DNA of 64,000 nucleotides, from positions 372,001 through 436,000 of the forward strand of contig OZ252150.1 of assembly GCA_965248775.1 (NCBI GenBank), written 5' to 3'. Under the pieces are notes generated by a model. The model had not been told where the DNA came from. It saw nothing but the letters and a program-made list of their open reading frames with translations, and ran no database searches. Below, piece by piece: positions 1 through 8,295 of this stretch (position 1 is the stretch's first letter; each line of letters starts with the position of its first letter). The stretch comes from JBHHUI01 sp965248775 (GTDB lineage Bacteria; Chloroflexota; Anaerolineae; Anaerolineales; JBHHUI01). A program made the position numbers and the translations under genes.

Positions 1-80
1 TGAAAGATTTCTCCCTTTGGTCGAAATGACAAACGGGAGGTTATTCTTTTATGAACCCTTAGTATGATCCAAGGAGCAAA

Positions 81-614
81 ATGAAAACTGAGCCCTTCGA
101 ACAAATGCTGACCGGTGGCCATCCGAATTCACTCGGGCGCACGCTCGGGGTGGTGGAAATTGTCCTCGCCAATCAGAAGAAGCTGCCAGAACTCTACGGC
201 TGTTACTTCAGTTCGGATGAAGTCGTGCGGCTGCGCACCTACAATGCCATGAAACGCGTATCGCTCGAACAGCCGCAATGGCTCGTGCCACACATCGATG
301 GATTGCTCACCGAGATCGCAGCCATCGATCAGGCCTCGACACAATGGACGCTCGCACTGCTCTACAACACGCTGCTCGCGTATATGACGCCTGAGCAACG
401 CAAAGGTGCGCTCAAAGTGATGAAGCACAATGTGGACAAACACACGGACTGGATTGTGTTGAACAATACAATGGAGATACTCACAATATGGGCGCAGGAG
501 GATGCGGCACTCAAAAAGTGGCTGCGCTCGCGCCTGGAGCGACATAAAGCCGACGAGAGAACGTCCGTCGCTGCTCGTGCCCGCAAGTTCAGCATGCTAT
601 TGTATGGTGAGTAA
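81..614 (+). CDS. HEAT-like helical-repeat protein, hypothetical
   Basis: A 177-residue soluble protein preceded by a good ribosome-binding site (AAGGAG five bases before ATG). The sequence is almost wholly helical, with a pattern of short amphipathic helices (for example around residues 44-62 and 82-120) like HEAT or DNA-alkylation-repair-type repeats. No catalytic motif is visible. It is followed 21 bases later by a TfoX-like gene on the same strand, so the two may be co-transcribed. The HEAT assignment is by pattern only; partner and role are unknown. Confidence 0.6.
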   Translation: MKTEPFEQMLTGGHPNSLGRTLGVVEIVLANQKKLPELYGCYFSSDEVVRLRTYNAMKRVSLEQPQWLVPHIDGLLTEIAAIDQASTQWTLALLYNTLLAYMTPEQRKGALKVMKHNVDKHTDWIVLNNTMEILTIWAQEDAALKKWLRSRLERHKADERTSVAARARKFSMLLYGE

Positions 615-635
615 ATACCACCCCGAGGTAACAGC

Positions 636-1001
636 ATGAGTAAAAAGGCAACCGAAATCCCCACTGAAAAGTTGGCCGCATACGATAAACTGATCGCGAC
701 CAATCCAGAAATCGAGCGTAAAGGTGTCAGCAATCCCTATACGTCCGCAAACGGGTATATGTTCAGCCACCTTTCCAAGACCGGCACCATGGGCCTGCGC
801 CTCCCCAAGGAAGAGCGCGAAGCATTCTTGAAGAAATATAAAACCAGCCTGTATGAGTCGCATGGCGCAATCATGAAAGAATTTGCCGCCGTCCCTGAAG
901 ACCTACTGGGCAAGACAAAAGTGATGCGGAGATATCTGGACATCAGCTTCGCGTACGTCAAATCACTTAAACCAAAGCCGGCGAAGAAAAAGAAATCTTG
1001 A
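636..1001 (+). CDS. TfoX/Sxy N-terminal domain family protein
   Basis: A 121-residue protein with the core of the TfoX N-terminal fold: a glycine-rich MFSHLSKTG strand, an LRLP segment and a following helix (residues 40-70). It ends in a lysine-rich tail. The stand-alone TfoX N-domain family is common and mostly uncharacterised; only the gammaproteobacterial Sxy/TfoX is a known competence regulator, so a competence role should not be assumed. GAGG lies about seven bases before ATG. It probably forms a transcription unit with the HEAT-like gene upstream. Confidence 0.7.
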   Translation: MSKKATEIPTEKLAAYDKLIATNPEIERKGVSNPYTSANGYMFSHLSKTGTMGLRLPKEEREAFLKKYKTSLYESHGAIMKEFAAVPEDLLGKTKVMRRYLDISFAYVKSLKPKPAKKKKS

Positions 1002-1022
1002 TAGCTGCCGGCAGCGCATTTC

Positions 1023-1540
1023 ATGGGACGAAGCACTCCCACTGAAATGAAAAATGCTATTCGTCTGCGCGCGGCCACTAAGGACGACCTACCTATCTTC
1101 TTCGAGCAGCAGTTGGACGCAGGCGCCAACCAGATGGCCGCCTTCGCCGCCACAGACCCCACGGACCATGAGGCTTTCAAAGCGCACTGGGACAAAATTC
1201 TTACCGACGAAGCGATCACCCTGCGGACAATAGAATTCGAGGGCCAAGTCGCGGGGTATATACTGAGCCACGGCTGGTTCGGCGAACCAGAGATCAGTTA
1301 CTGGCTTGGCAAACATCACTGGGGCCGAGGCATTGCCACGCGCAAGCGCTGGCGGGATTATTAAATGCAAATCAGATGCGGCTGCTCTATGCCCGGGTTG
1401 CTAAAGACAATGTCGCATCCATACGCGTGCTGGAGAAATGTGGTTTCGAAATTTCTGACGAGGGAGTGGGCTACTCCAACGCCCGTGGGAAAGAAGTCGA
1501 GGAATACATTCTGAAGCTAACACATGAAGGCGAGAAGTAG
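1023..1540 (+). pseudogene. GNAT-family acetyltransferase, frameshifted
   Basis: The reading frame from 1023 (or the in-frame ATG at 1047) encodes the N-terminal half of a GNAT acetyltransferase, including the WLGKHHWGRGIATR acetyl-CoA-binding segment, then hits TAA at 1362-1364. Shifting frame after the arginine codon at 1341-1343 restores the expected continuation (ALAGLLNANQMRLLYARVAK, then SIRVLEKCGF) to a TAG at 1538-1540. One missing A in the AA at 1344-1345 would explain the break. It is either a recent pseudogene or a sequencing error; the protein would otherwise be a full-length RimJ/RimL-type enzyme of about 172 residues. Confidence 0.8.
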
Positions 1541-1633
1541 CGGTTGGAATGTAGATAGCTTAAAAAGGACCGGAGCAATCCCGCGAATGGGAAGGACTGC
1601 TCCGATGATCTGATTGATTCTTCGGGTAAATTG

Positions 1634-2140
1634 CTAAGCCTGGCTCAAAACTGCCTTTGTTGGAGCAACAGTCCGTCGGCGGCGTTTGGGTGTGATTTTC
1701 AGTACAAAACGTTTGATGCCATTCAGGATCCACTTGTAGTGGATAGCAACGTGTGCCAATGCCATCGCTACAGTCAAGCCGGAAGCGGCTTCGTGAATTC
1801 CGGAAACGATCCCGTTCGTGCCAACGCCACCCCAGAGCGGGTTTGACATAGCCAAGCCCGTCACAAACGAGAGCAGAAAGGCGCCCGCTACGCCAAAGTT
1901 CAAGACGTAGTTTATGCGCGTCCGGGTGGGCATCTTCCCGAACAGGCGTTTGGTGGTCGCGACAAGCCACTTCCAATGCATCACGAGATGAGTCATGATT
2001 AAGGTGCCAAGACCGATCCCGATCCATTCGTGGAGCACGGTCAACTCGTCGCCGGTAGCCAGGGTCAGTAGAAAGCCTGCGCCTAGTGCAGCGTCCAACC
2101 AGAAATTGAATTTCGGTTTATTCTTGATAAGCTTCGCCAT
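1634..2140 (-). CDS. DUF4405-type cytochrome b-like membrane protein
   Basis: A protein of about 168 residues with four predicted membrane helices carrying paired histidines (LHEWIG, THLVMHW, GIHEAA, HVAIHYKW). This is the pattern of the DUF4405 / cytochrome b561-like family, whose histidines probably bind two haems. The tail is very basic. I prefer the ATG at 2140 because GGAG sits 6-7 bases upstream; the in-frame TTG at 2152 lies ahead of that site. Haem binding and an electron-transfer role are inferred from the histidines, and no redox partner is encoded next to it. Confidence 0.7.
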   Translation of the reverse strand: MAKLIKNKPKFNFWLDAALGAGFLLTLATGDELTVLHEWIGIGLGTLIMTHLVMHWKWLVATTKRLFGKMPTRTRINYVLNFGVAGAFLLSFVTGLAMSNPLWGGVGTNGIVSGIHEAASGLTVAMALAHVAIHYKWILNGIKRFVLKITPKRRRRTVAPTKAVLSQA

Positions 2141-2169
2141 GGTTTTCTCCAAATATCTTTGTCTAACGT

Positions 2170-2183
2170 GAGATATATATCTC
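2170..2183. promoter_or_regulatory. 14-bp perfect palindrome, possible operator
   Basis: GAGATATATATCTC is an exact palindrome about 30 bases upstream of the DUF4405 gene start. Its position in the presumed promoter of a minus-strand gene suggests a dimeric repressor site. The regulator is unknown. Confidence 0.35.
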
Positions 2184-2239
2184 GCGTCGGGCCAATAAAA
2201 TTCGATACTTCTACTATGCGTTGGAGAGTTTGGCGAACC

Positions 2240-2266
2240 ATTGGAGAAGCACGTCAGTTCTCCAAT
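2240..2266. repeat. Inverted repeat (9-bp arms)
   Basis: ATTGGAGAA and TTCTCCAAT are exact reverse complements separated by nine bases. Further partial TTGGAGA and TCCAATG copies lie on either side (2221-2277). It could be a hairpin in the transcript of either flanking minus-strand unit, or a solo palindromic heptad array like the others described in this window. Confidence 0.5.
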
Positions 2267-2326
2267 GAATTTCCAATGAAGCGATTATCGTCTTAATGGA
2301 GTGAGTTTGGTTGCGAGACCTTAAAT

Positions 2327-2349
2327 CAAAAGACCTCCGTCGTCTTTTG
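2327..2349. terminator. Hairpin downstream of the ABC exporter operon
   Basis: CAAAAGAC and GTCTTTTG form an 8-bp stem with a 7-base loop about 80 bases beyond the stop of the last exporter gene on the minus strand. The T-run after it is weak (GATTTAAGG), so intrinsic termination is plausible but not certain. Confidence 0.35.
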
Positions 2350-2429
2350 GATGCCCTCCGGACCATGAGCGGGGCACAGACCTTGAAGGTCTTAAGTGAA
2401 CGAGTTGCAGTCGAGCTTTCGGAGATTAT

Positions 2430-3191
2430 TTAACGATAGGCGACGACATTAAAGCGTTTCATCAGCCATGAGATCATACCTACTTGCAATACACCCCCGA
2501 CGATTAACGCCACCCACCACAGCCCATCGCCTTCGAGCGCCAGCCAGTAAGCCTTGGCGATCCAGAACGGCGGAAACACGCCGAACAACCATTGCCACGG
2601 CTCAGCGAAAAACCAGCCCAGCAGGATGAACCACCCGCCGATGCCGGTGAACTTGCTATAGGCGAAGCCCTGCAATTTGTTCTCTGCAAACACGCCCAAA
2701 AAGAGCGATGCGATCGGCGCGGTGAGCGCTGCTCCGGTGGAGAGTAGGATCAATTGCCAGAGCGGAACGAGCGCCTGACCAATAAAGAGCCCCATGCCAA
2801 CGATGATCAATAAACCAAATATCGAGGGCAGACCGACCCGATAGAGCACGTACTGATTCAGCGGAATAGGCGTGACCAGCATGGCCTTAATGGTGTTGTC
2901 GTCCTTTTCATCGAGCAGCACAAAGCCAAATACGCTGCCCACGATTAATGCGCCAGTAAAGAAAACAAGGAAGGCGATGATCATCGGGTAGTAGTCGGAA
3001 AGGGATTGAGAAATGGTTTCATTCGGCAGAACCCCATTTTCAGCCAGATAGTTGTTCACCCACGGGAGGGCGTAGCGCAGCACGACTGCGAGATACACTG
3101 CGAATAGAAGCATGAATAGAGGGAATCGATCCCGGCCGATGACCTTGGCATCGCTGCGCCCGAGCTTGGGGATAAGTTCTGTCATTTGCAT
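2430..3191 (-). CDS. ABC-2 type permease (second of two)
   Basis: A 253-residue integral membrane protein with about six hydrophobic helices and no ATP-binding motif. It is the last gene of a minus-strand operon made of a TetR regulator, an ABC ATPase and two permeases. The arrangement resembles mycobacterial Rv2686c-Rv2688c, a fluoroquinolone exporter. This subunit probably forms the membrane channel as a heterodimer with the permease encoded four bases upstream. Which compound is exported cannot be read from the sequence. Confidence 0.8.
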   Translation of the reverse strand: MQMTELIPKLGRSDAKVIGRDRFPLFMLLFAVYLAVVLRYALPWVNNYLAENGVLPNETISQSLSDYYPMIIAFLVFFTGALIVGSVFGFVLLDEKDDNTIKAMLVTPIPLNQYVLYRVGLPSIFGLLIIVGMGLFIGQALVPLWQLILLSTGAALTAPIASLFLGVFAENKLQGFAYSKFTGIGGWFILLGWFFAEPWQWLFGVFPPFWIAKAYWLALEGDGLWWVALIVGGVLQVGMISWLMKRFNVVAYR

Positions 3192-3195
3192 GGAG

Positions 3196-3921
3196 TTACC
3201 CTACTTCCATTACGATGTGTTTGTTATACGCCCGATATGCCCAGATGGTAAGGCCGATCATGAGCGCACCCGTGTAGACAATCGTATACACCCACTCCCA
3301 GGTTTGCAATGGGATGAAGGCTCCCTGCATGAGAACGGTCGGTGCGCTTGTCGGCACGATGAGAAAAGCGGGGTGCACAATCACGCCCCAAAAGTGTACG
3401 AAGGGTATTTGTAAAACGCTTACAATCGCCGCCATAGGCATCAGATAATCTGTGATGGTCTTGAAGCGCACCACGAGAATGATGCCCATCAAGGTATACA
3501 AGATCCCGATCGCAATGATGCCAATGAGCAGGAGCGGGATATTTGGTAGGGCCACAGGCTCGAAGCGACTCATAATAAGCAGCGCACCGCCGATCATCAC
3601 AATCGATTCAATTGTGACCAGCGCGGTCAGAGTCAAGATTTTTGACCACAGATACTCTGAAGCGCGCAGCGGCGAGACAATGATGGCATCTAGCGTCCGT
3701 TCGCCCTTCTCGAAAATGATCATGCCGCCGACATAAACCAGGGTCGTCCCGCCAATAACGATCAGCAGTAGTGTCGGCACAACTGTGGGCAGCTGCGAGG
3801 GGCTGGCGAGCCAGGCCATCATCACTGCAACCAGGACCGCAACGCCAATCCCAATCGAGTACAAGTTATTGCGAACCTGCACGGCAACATCCGTTTTCAT
3901 GGCAGTGAGTAGGCGTGTCAT
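3196..3921 (-). CDS. ABC-2 type permease (first of two)
   Basis: A 241-residue permease with six hydrophobic segments and the amphipathic FEKGERTLDAIIVSPL stretch that precedes the transmembrane core in ABC-2 exporters. Its start overlaps the stop of the ATPase gene by four bases, indicating translational coupling. With the next gene and the ATPase it should form one exporter at the cytoplasmic membrane. It is homologous in layout to the fluoroquinolone-export permeases; the substrate is unknown. Confidence 0.82.
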   Translation of the reverse strand: MTRLLTAMKTDVAVQVRNNLYSIGIGVAVLVAVMMAWLASPSQLPTVVPTLLLIVIGGTTLVYVGGMIIFEKGERTLDAIIVSPLRASEYLWSKILTLTALVTIESIVMIGGALLIMSRFEPVALPNIPLLLIGIIAIGILYTLMGIILVVRFKTITDYLMPMAAIVSVLQIPFVHFWGVIVHPAFLIVPTSAPTVLMQGAFIPLQTWEWVYTIVYTGALMIGLTIWAYRAYNKHIVMEVG

Positions 3922-4781
3922 ATGTCCAACTCCTGTCCTGTCACTTCGATAAAGATACGGTCAAGTGTCGTTTTCTGTGTATGGATAGTTTCGACACGCC
4001 GAGCGGATTTCATCAGGGATACAAATTCTTGATTTTCAATCAACCCATCCAGTGGGAATTCCTGGGATTGTATCTGCTCTGTGCTATTGAGAAATTCGAC
4101 GCGCACATCGCGCCGGCCATATTGCTTCTTGAGCGTTGCTGGTACGTCGATCACGCTGATGTTCCCGGCCGTAATGAAAGCGACACGGTCACAGAGTTCA
4201 TCTGCAACCATCATGTCGTGTGTGGTCACGAATATCGTTGTGCCACCTTCACGAAGTTTCAGTGCCAGGTCCTTTATATTGCGCGCGTTCACCGGGTCGA
4301 GACCGTTTGTCGGTTCGTCTAGAAATAAAACCTTTGGCTTATGCAGCATGCTCCTGGCTACATTGAGCCGTACCTTCATACCTTTGCTATATTCGGCAAC
4401 TCGCTTGTCGGCTTCATCTTTAAGTCCGACCCACTCCAATACCTCCAGCGCATCGAGTGTTTCGCCACTGTAGAGAGAACCAAAATGGTTCAGGTTTTCG
4501 AGGGCTGTTAATTTCAGATAATGATTCGGAAGTTCGAACGAGACTCCCAATTGCTCGTAATAGTTCTGTCCCCATGCGCTGACTTCTTGGCCCATGACTT
4601 CGATATTCCCGCCATATTCTTTGAGCAGACCGATAAGAATATTTTGTGTGGTTGATTTTCCGGCTCCGGATGGTCCTAAGAAGCCAAAGATTTCGCCCTC
4701 AGCAATCTCAAAGTTCAGCCCATGCAGGGTTTCTGTGCTCGTCCCGGGATAGGTATAGGTTAAGTTCTTGACGTTGATCAT
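3918..4781 (-). CDS. ABC exporter ATP-binding protein
   Basis: A 287-residue ABC ATPase. Walker A is GPSGAGKST at residues 36-44, Walker B is VLFLDEPTNGLDP, and the switch histidine is in TTHD. The signature motif is the divergent YSKGMKVRL seen in drug- and antibiotic-type ABC-2 ATPases rather than LSGGQ. A C-terminal extension of about 80 residues is typical of that group. It lies six bases downstream of the TetR gene and overlaps the permease gene, so all four genes are probably one transcript. Confidence 0.9.
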   Translation of the reverse strand: MINVKNLTYTYPGTSTETLHGLNFEIAEGEIFGFLGPSGAGKSTTQNILIGLLKEYGGNIEVMGQEVSAWGQNYYEQLGVSFELPNHYLKLTALENLNHFGSLYSGETLDALEVLEWVGLKDEADKRVAEYSKGMKVRLNVARSMLHKPKVLFLDEPTNGLDPVNARNIKDLALKLREGGTTIFVTTHDMMVADELCDRVAFITAGNISVIDVPATLKKQYGRRDVRVEFLNSTEQIQSQEFPLDGLIENQEFVSLMKSARRVETIHTQKTTLDRIFIEVTGQELDI

Positions 4782-4787
4782 TAATTA

Positions 4788-5489
4788 TTACTCCTGCGTT
4801 GAGTTCCTTACGGCCTCAAAGCGTGCAATTTCGTCGCTGGCTATCTGGCGCAGAATCGCTTTCCCTCTATCGCTATCGGCACCGCCATCCGGTGTCAACG
4901 CTGTGTCCATGATTTTGGCGATCCCTTCGATGACGTCTTCAATCGGGGGGATTTCGTCCTTTGGGAATACCTCATCCATTCCCACCAATCCAAACGCAAG
5001 TATATTCATTATGTGTGCGATGACTTTCGGGTCCAGGTCCTGGCGCACGGTACCGGCTGCTTGCATCAACTTGACTAATTCGTATCGTGCAGATTGATTC
5101 TGGTTTGCCTGGGACTCCCGGAAAAAATTATCTGGTTTGCGCAGATATTTCCCGAGAACGCGTCCATCCTTCCTATACATCGCAGTCATGAATGCGCTGC
5201 TTTCAAGGGCGTACAGACTGTTCTTGTACATGCCTCCAATTGTGCCGCCTTTAGGGTCTGCCTCGATTAGTTCAAACCATTTCGTGCCATACGCCGTCAT
5301 CTCACGGATGATCAGACCCTCCAGGAGTTCGTCCTTACTCCCGAAGTGCAGATAAATTGCACCTTTGCTGATCCCGGCCTCGCGGGCAATATCGCTGACA
5401 GTCGTCTTGTCAAAGCCGTAATGGACGAACAGTTCGGCGGCGGCATCCAGGATTCTTGTTTTTCGGTCTTCGTCGTCGGATTTAGCCAT
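4788..5489 (-). CDS. TetR/AcrR-family repressor
   Basis: A 233-residue regulator with the classic N-terminal TetR helix-turn-helix at about residues 29-57 (TTVSDIAREAGISKGAIYLHF) and a long variable ligand-binding domain. As first gene of the exporter operon it most likely represses its own transcript and is released by an exported compound. An imperfect palindrome at 5512-5549, just upstream of the start, is a candidate operator. Confidence 0.88.
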   Translation of the reverse strand: MAKSDDEDRKTRILDAAAELFVHYGFDKTTVSDIAREAGISKGAIYLHFGSKDELLEGLIIREMTAYGTKWFELIEADPKGGTIGGMYKNSLYALESSAFMTAMYRKDGRVLGKYLRKPDNFFRESQANQNQSARYELVKLMQAAGTVRQDLDPKVIAHIMNILAFGLVGMDEVFPKDEIPPIEDVIEGIAKIMDTALTPDGGADSDRGKAILRQIASDEIARFEAVRNSTQE

Positions 5490-5511
5490 AAACCTCTTCT
5501 TGTGACTATAT

Positions 5512-5549
5512 GACTGATATGATATTTCTGGTCAAATATTATCATACTG
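5512..5549. promoter_or_regulatory. Candidate TetR operator
   Basis: An AT-rich imperfect inverted repeat (ACTGATATGATATTT facing AAATATTATCATACTGAG around a short centre) sits 25-60 bases upstream of the TetR gene start, where an autoregulatory operator is expected. Further CTGATAT copies occur at about 5610-5630. Binding is inferred. Confidence 0.45.
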
Positions 5550-5731
5550 AGGGCCGAAGTCAAGAAGATTCCAGGAGAAGTGGGGAGCAAGCAGGCCGGA
5601 TGTCAGCCGGCTGATATAAATCTGATATCTGACTGTCGTGGCCGTCTTGATTCGTGTCCTGTACAATCGCTACTGGATTAAACAAGGCGGCAGGGCAGAA
5701 CTAAGCCGAACTCGCAGAAGGAGGCAGATGT

Positions 5732-6037
5732 ATGATCACTACAATTGTCCAGTTCAAGATGTCTGAACCAATGAGCCGAGAAAAAGCGCAGGAGGTCTTT
5801 TCGAGCACAACACCCAAGTATGTTGATGTTGCTGGACTCATTCGTAAATATTATTTGCTTTCTGAGGATGGGTGTACCGCTGGAGGGGTCTATTTATGGA
5901 ATGCGCGAGCAGATGCCGAGGCTCTTCACACTGATACGTGGAGGCGATTCATTCTAGAGAAGTACGGAGTGGAGCCATCAGTGACTTTCTTCAAATGCCC
6001 TGTCGTTGTGGACAACCAAGTGGGTGAAATTGTGTAG
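5732..6037 (+). CDS. YdhR-like monooxygenase-fold protein
   Basis: A 101-residue single-domain protein matching the YdhR/antibiotic-biosynthesis-monooxygenase-like fold: an initial TTIVQFKM strand, a VAGLIRKYYL core strand and helix, and the GGVYLWNARADAEA segment. These small ferredoxin-like dimers are often annotated as monooxygenases, but activity is rarely shown. GAAGGAGG lies upstream of the ATG. A small membrane-protein gene and a GerW-like gene follow on the same strand. Confidence 0.75.
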   Translation: MITTIVQFKMSEPMSREKAQEVFSSTTPKYVDVAGLIRKYYLLSEDGCTAGGVYLWNARADAEALHTDTWRRFILEKYGVEPSVTFFKCPVVVDNQVGEIV

Positions 6038-6074
6038 GACAGTTGAACAACGTAAAGCTATCTGGAGGTACAAG

Positions 6075-6350
6075 ATGACCGCGTTAAATAGCACGGTTCA
6101 GTGGCAGACTGAGTACGGAAAAACGATTAATTTCGGCGATGTGCGTGTGACACCGCAATCACAAGCATTGGTCGTGCGTTGGCCGAATGGTGGCTGGGTT
6201 TGGAATCGCCCGACTGCCATACTGATAGAACAGGACGGGCAGGTCGAACGTGTCCCTGTGATGGATGTCACCCGCATAATACAAATCGGCCTGTTTGGAA
6301 TAAGCCTAATTTTTCTCGTGACGAGTATTCTCACGTCCAGAAAAAAGTAA
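6075..6350 (+). CDS. Small protein with one C-terminal membrane helix
   Basis: A 91-residue protein with a beta-rich N-terminal part and one hydrophobic helix at the C-terminus (IGLFGISLIFLVTSILT), so it is probably a tail-anchored membrane protein. The ATG at 6075 is chosen because GGAGG lies six bases upstream; the longer frame opening at 6006 overlaps the previous gene. It sits 12 bases before the GerW-like gene, suggesting co-expression. Family not recognised. Confidence 0.6.
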   Translation: MTALNSTVQWQTEYGKTINFGDVRVTPQSQALVVRWPNGGWVWNRPTAILIEQDGQVERVPVMDVTRIIQIGLFGISLIFLVTSILTSRKK

Positions 6351-6362
6351 AGGAGCTAAATC

Positions 6363-6785
6363 ATGAACGAAGAGCTAGACAAAGTTATAAACGTGGACGT
6401 GGAGAACTGGAGTCAGGGGATCGAACTAGTGGAGGGCCTATACAAAGTCACTAGACCCAATGTTGTCTACGGCAAACCGGTGACCGTCGAGGACCAGACT
6501 GTCATTCTCGCTTCCGAGGTACACGTGGGCTTGGGTTTTGGGCACGGCTTTGGGGGCGGAAGTACAGAAGAAGGAGAAGCTATTCAACAAGGTTCGGGGG
6601 TCGGCGGTGGTGGTGGTGGCGGGGGTGCGTCCAGTGGGCGTCCGGTCGCTGCTATTGTCATCAGCCCGTCCGGAGTGCGGGTCGAACCGGTCTTCGATGC
6701 AACCAAGATCGTAATTGCAATTGCTGCGACGGTTGGAAGCATCTTCATGACGATGGCACGAATGCGCCGGTCCCACAGGCGTTAG
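6363..6785 (+). CDS. GerW/YtfJ-like protein
   Basis: A 140-residue protein with the GerW (YtfJ) family layout: an N-terminal helix, the VYGKPVTVEDQTVILASEV strand pair, a glycine-rich loop with a run of eight glycines (about residues 80-88), then a GRPVAAIVISPSGVRVEPV segment. The C-terminus adds a hydrophobic stretch and a basic tail. In Bacillus the family is a spore germination protein, but it is widespread in non-sporulating bacteria, so sporulation should not be inferred. It ends with TAG. Confidence 0.8.
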   Translation: MNEELDKVINVDVENWSQGIELVEGLYKVTRPNVVYGKPVTVEDQTVILASEVHVGLGFGHGFGGGSTEEGEAIQQGSGVGGGGGGGGASSGRPVAAIVISPSGVRVEPVFDATKIVIAIAATVGSIFMTMARMRRSHRR

Positions 6786-7112
6786 GATTAAGTAAGCCAA
6801 GCAGTGAACCTTCCAAAATTGAATACATAGGCGGCCCTTTGCAGACCATTCCGACCCAGTAGTGCACAGTCACGTGCAGACTGCATCGCAAAGTGGCGGG
6901 CGCACTCCACGCTGTGAAAGGAACTAGGTTTGTGTGTGCACAAAGTCCTGTCGGGAATTGTACGGGGCGGAACTGTACAGGGCTGTGTAAAGAAGGCGTG
7001 GACTATAATGCATCTGAGAGGCACCCTCATACATTTTCTCCATATGTGCGTAGTTCGATCAATTCTGCATAAGCGACCCAGGCTGGCACAATGAGCGAGG
7101 AGGAAACATCCA
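6786..7112. other. Intergenic region with a possible -10 box
   Basis: No convincing gene. A TATAAT box at 7004-7009 lies about 105 bases upstream of the next small gene, with no good -35 at the usual spacing. The stretch at 6897-6914 shares GGGCGCACTCCACG and the following TGTG with the intergenic region at about 55797-55815. Confidence 0.4.
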
Positions 7113-7262
7113 ATGTTCCGTAGAATTACTTTTTTGATGGTTATTTTGCTATTAAGCCTCTCGTCAATCGTATGTAATCTGGGTGTTGTAGCAACCGAAC
7201 CCCCTCCACCCGCGGACACGTCGGCTTCACCAGCTCCGGCGGCTCCTAGTCGCGGACCCTAG
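7113..7262 (+). CDS. Very small exported proline/alanine-rich peptide
   Basis: A 49-codon gene too short for most gene finders. It has a strong AGGAGG about 10 bases before ATG, a basic start (MFRR), a hydrophobic signal-like segment ending in SSIVC and a low-complexity tail rich in proline, alanine and serine. The cysteine could be a lipobox, though the preceding residues are not ideal. It looks like one of the tiny lipoproteins common in this kind of genome; no function is suggested. Confidence 0.45.
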   Translation: MFRRITFLMVILLLSLSSIVCNLGVVATEPPPPADTSASPAPAAPSRGP

Positions 7263-7354
7263 TGTTCGCAGGGACGAGGTGGAATCGGCATCAAGATGCA
7301 TTCTGCACATGGTGCGAACTGAGAGAATGATAAAGAAATACAGGTCATGAACTT

Positions 7355-7792
7355 TTGTTGCGAATAGAATCAAGCGTCGAAATTGATCGTCCAGTACGGG
7401 ATGTTTTTGAATTTATTTCCAATTTCGAAAATAATCCGGAATGGCAATCCGGGATGCAGTCAGCTCGCTTTACATCCCCGGCACCACTCGGCATCGGATC
7501 AACGTATGAGCAGATTGCATCCTTTTTGGGACGCAAGGTCATCTCGTCTTTTGAAGTTATCGAGTTCGATCCGGGGCATTTGATAAAGGCATCCTCCACC
7601 GCAGGTTCGTTTCCGATTACATTCACTCGGATTGTGGAGCCGACGGAACGGGGCGCGCAGGTCAGGGCGATTGTCGAAGGGGATGCAACCGGCTTCTTCA
7701 AGTTCGCGGAACCAATATTGTCTCGATTGGTGAAGCGCTCGGTTGACGGCGACTATAAAAATTTGAAACGAATCATGGAATCGGACGCTTGA
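7355..7792 (+). CDS. SRPBCC-family protein (polyketide cyclase/dehydrase-like)
   Basis: A 145-residue START-like domain protein beginning LRIESSVEIDRPVRDVFEFIS, the usual first strand and helix of the SRPBCC superfamily. The VVEFDPG-like and RIVEPTERGAQVRAIVEG strands follow, then a C-terminal helix. These cups bind hydrophobic ligands. The start is uncertain: no in-frame ATG exists after the preceding stop, so TTG at 7355 or 7358 is used. A second SRPBCC gene follows. Confidence 0.75.
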   Translation: MLRIESSVEIDRPVRDVFEFISNFENNPEWQSGMQSARFTSPAPLGIGSTYEQIASFLGRKVISSFEVIEFDPGHLIKASSTAGSFPITFTRIVEPTERGAQVRAIVEGDATGFFKFAEPILSRLVKRSVDGDYKNLKRIMESDA

Positions 7793-7859
7793 AAATAAAT
7801 ACTTCTGATGCTGCAATCGCGGCAACCTATTGCTGCAAATGTAATAGAGGGAGAATGTA

Positions 7860-8249
7860 ATGCCAGTTGAATTTGAAGTTTCGACGACGATCAATGCAGC
7901 CTCGGAGAAGATCTATCACGCCTGGTTGGATTCCACCCAGCATGGCTTGATGACCGGTGGCGGAGCGAAAGGGAGTACAGAAATTGGGGGCGAGTTCACC
8001 GCCTGGGATGGATACATCAGGGGCAGAAATGTGGAACTCATCCCGGGAGAGCGCATCGTCCAAACTTGGCGCACCTCGGAATTCGAAGCCTCCGATCCTG
8101 ACTCGATTCTGGAAGTGATTTTAGAATCAATTGAGGTCGGGACTAAACTAACTCTCAAGCATACAAACTTACCTGCACACGGCATGCAATATGAGCAAGG
8201 CTGGGTGGAAAACTACTTCGAGCCGATGCAGTTATATTTCAAAGACTGA
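7860..8249 (+). CDS. AHSA1-type SRPBCC protein
   Basis: A 129-residue protein with the Activator-of-Hsp90-like START fold: FEVSTTINAASEKIYHAWLD, a FTAWDGYIRGRNVELIPGERIVQTWR core and a C-terminal GWVENYFEPMQLYF helix. It is a separate domain copy from the SRPBCC gene just upstream, not a duplicate. Members bind small hydrophobic ligands or act as stress factors; no substrate can be inferred here. GAGGGAG precedes the ATG. Confidence 0.8.
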   Translation: MPVEFEVSTTINAASEKIYHAWLDSTQHGLMTGGGAKGSTEIGGEFTAWDGYIRGRNVELIPGERIVQTWRTSEFEASDPDSILEVILESIEVGTKLTLKHTNLPAHGMQYEQGWVENYFEPMQLYFKD

Positions 8250-8295
8250 ACCATCGCTTTCGGGCATGGTGTAATTTGGTCCAGTATCTAAACAA

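Noticed and set aside
1..80. Left edge sequence resembling a widespread intergenic motif (TTTCTCCCTTTGGTCGAAAT)
   Set aside because: Only one truncated copy is visible at the window edge, so it cannot be supported as a repeat from this sequence alone.
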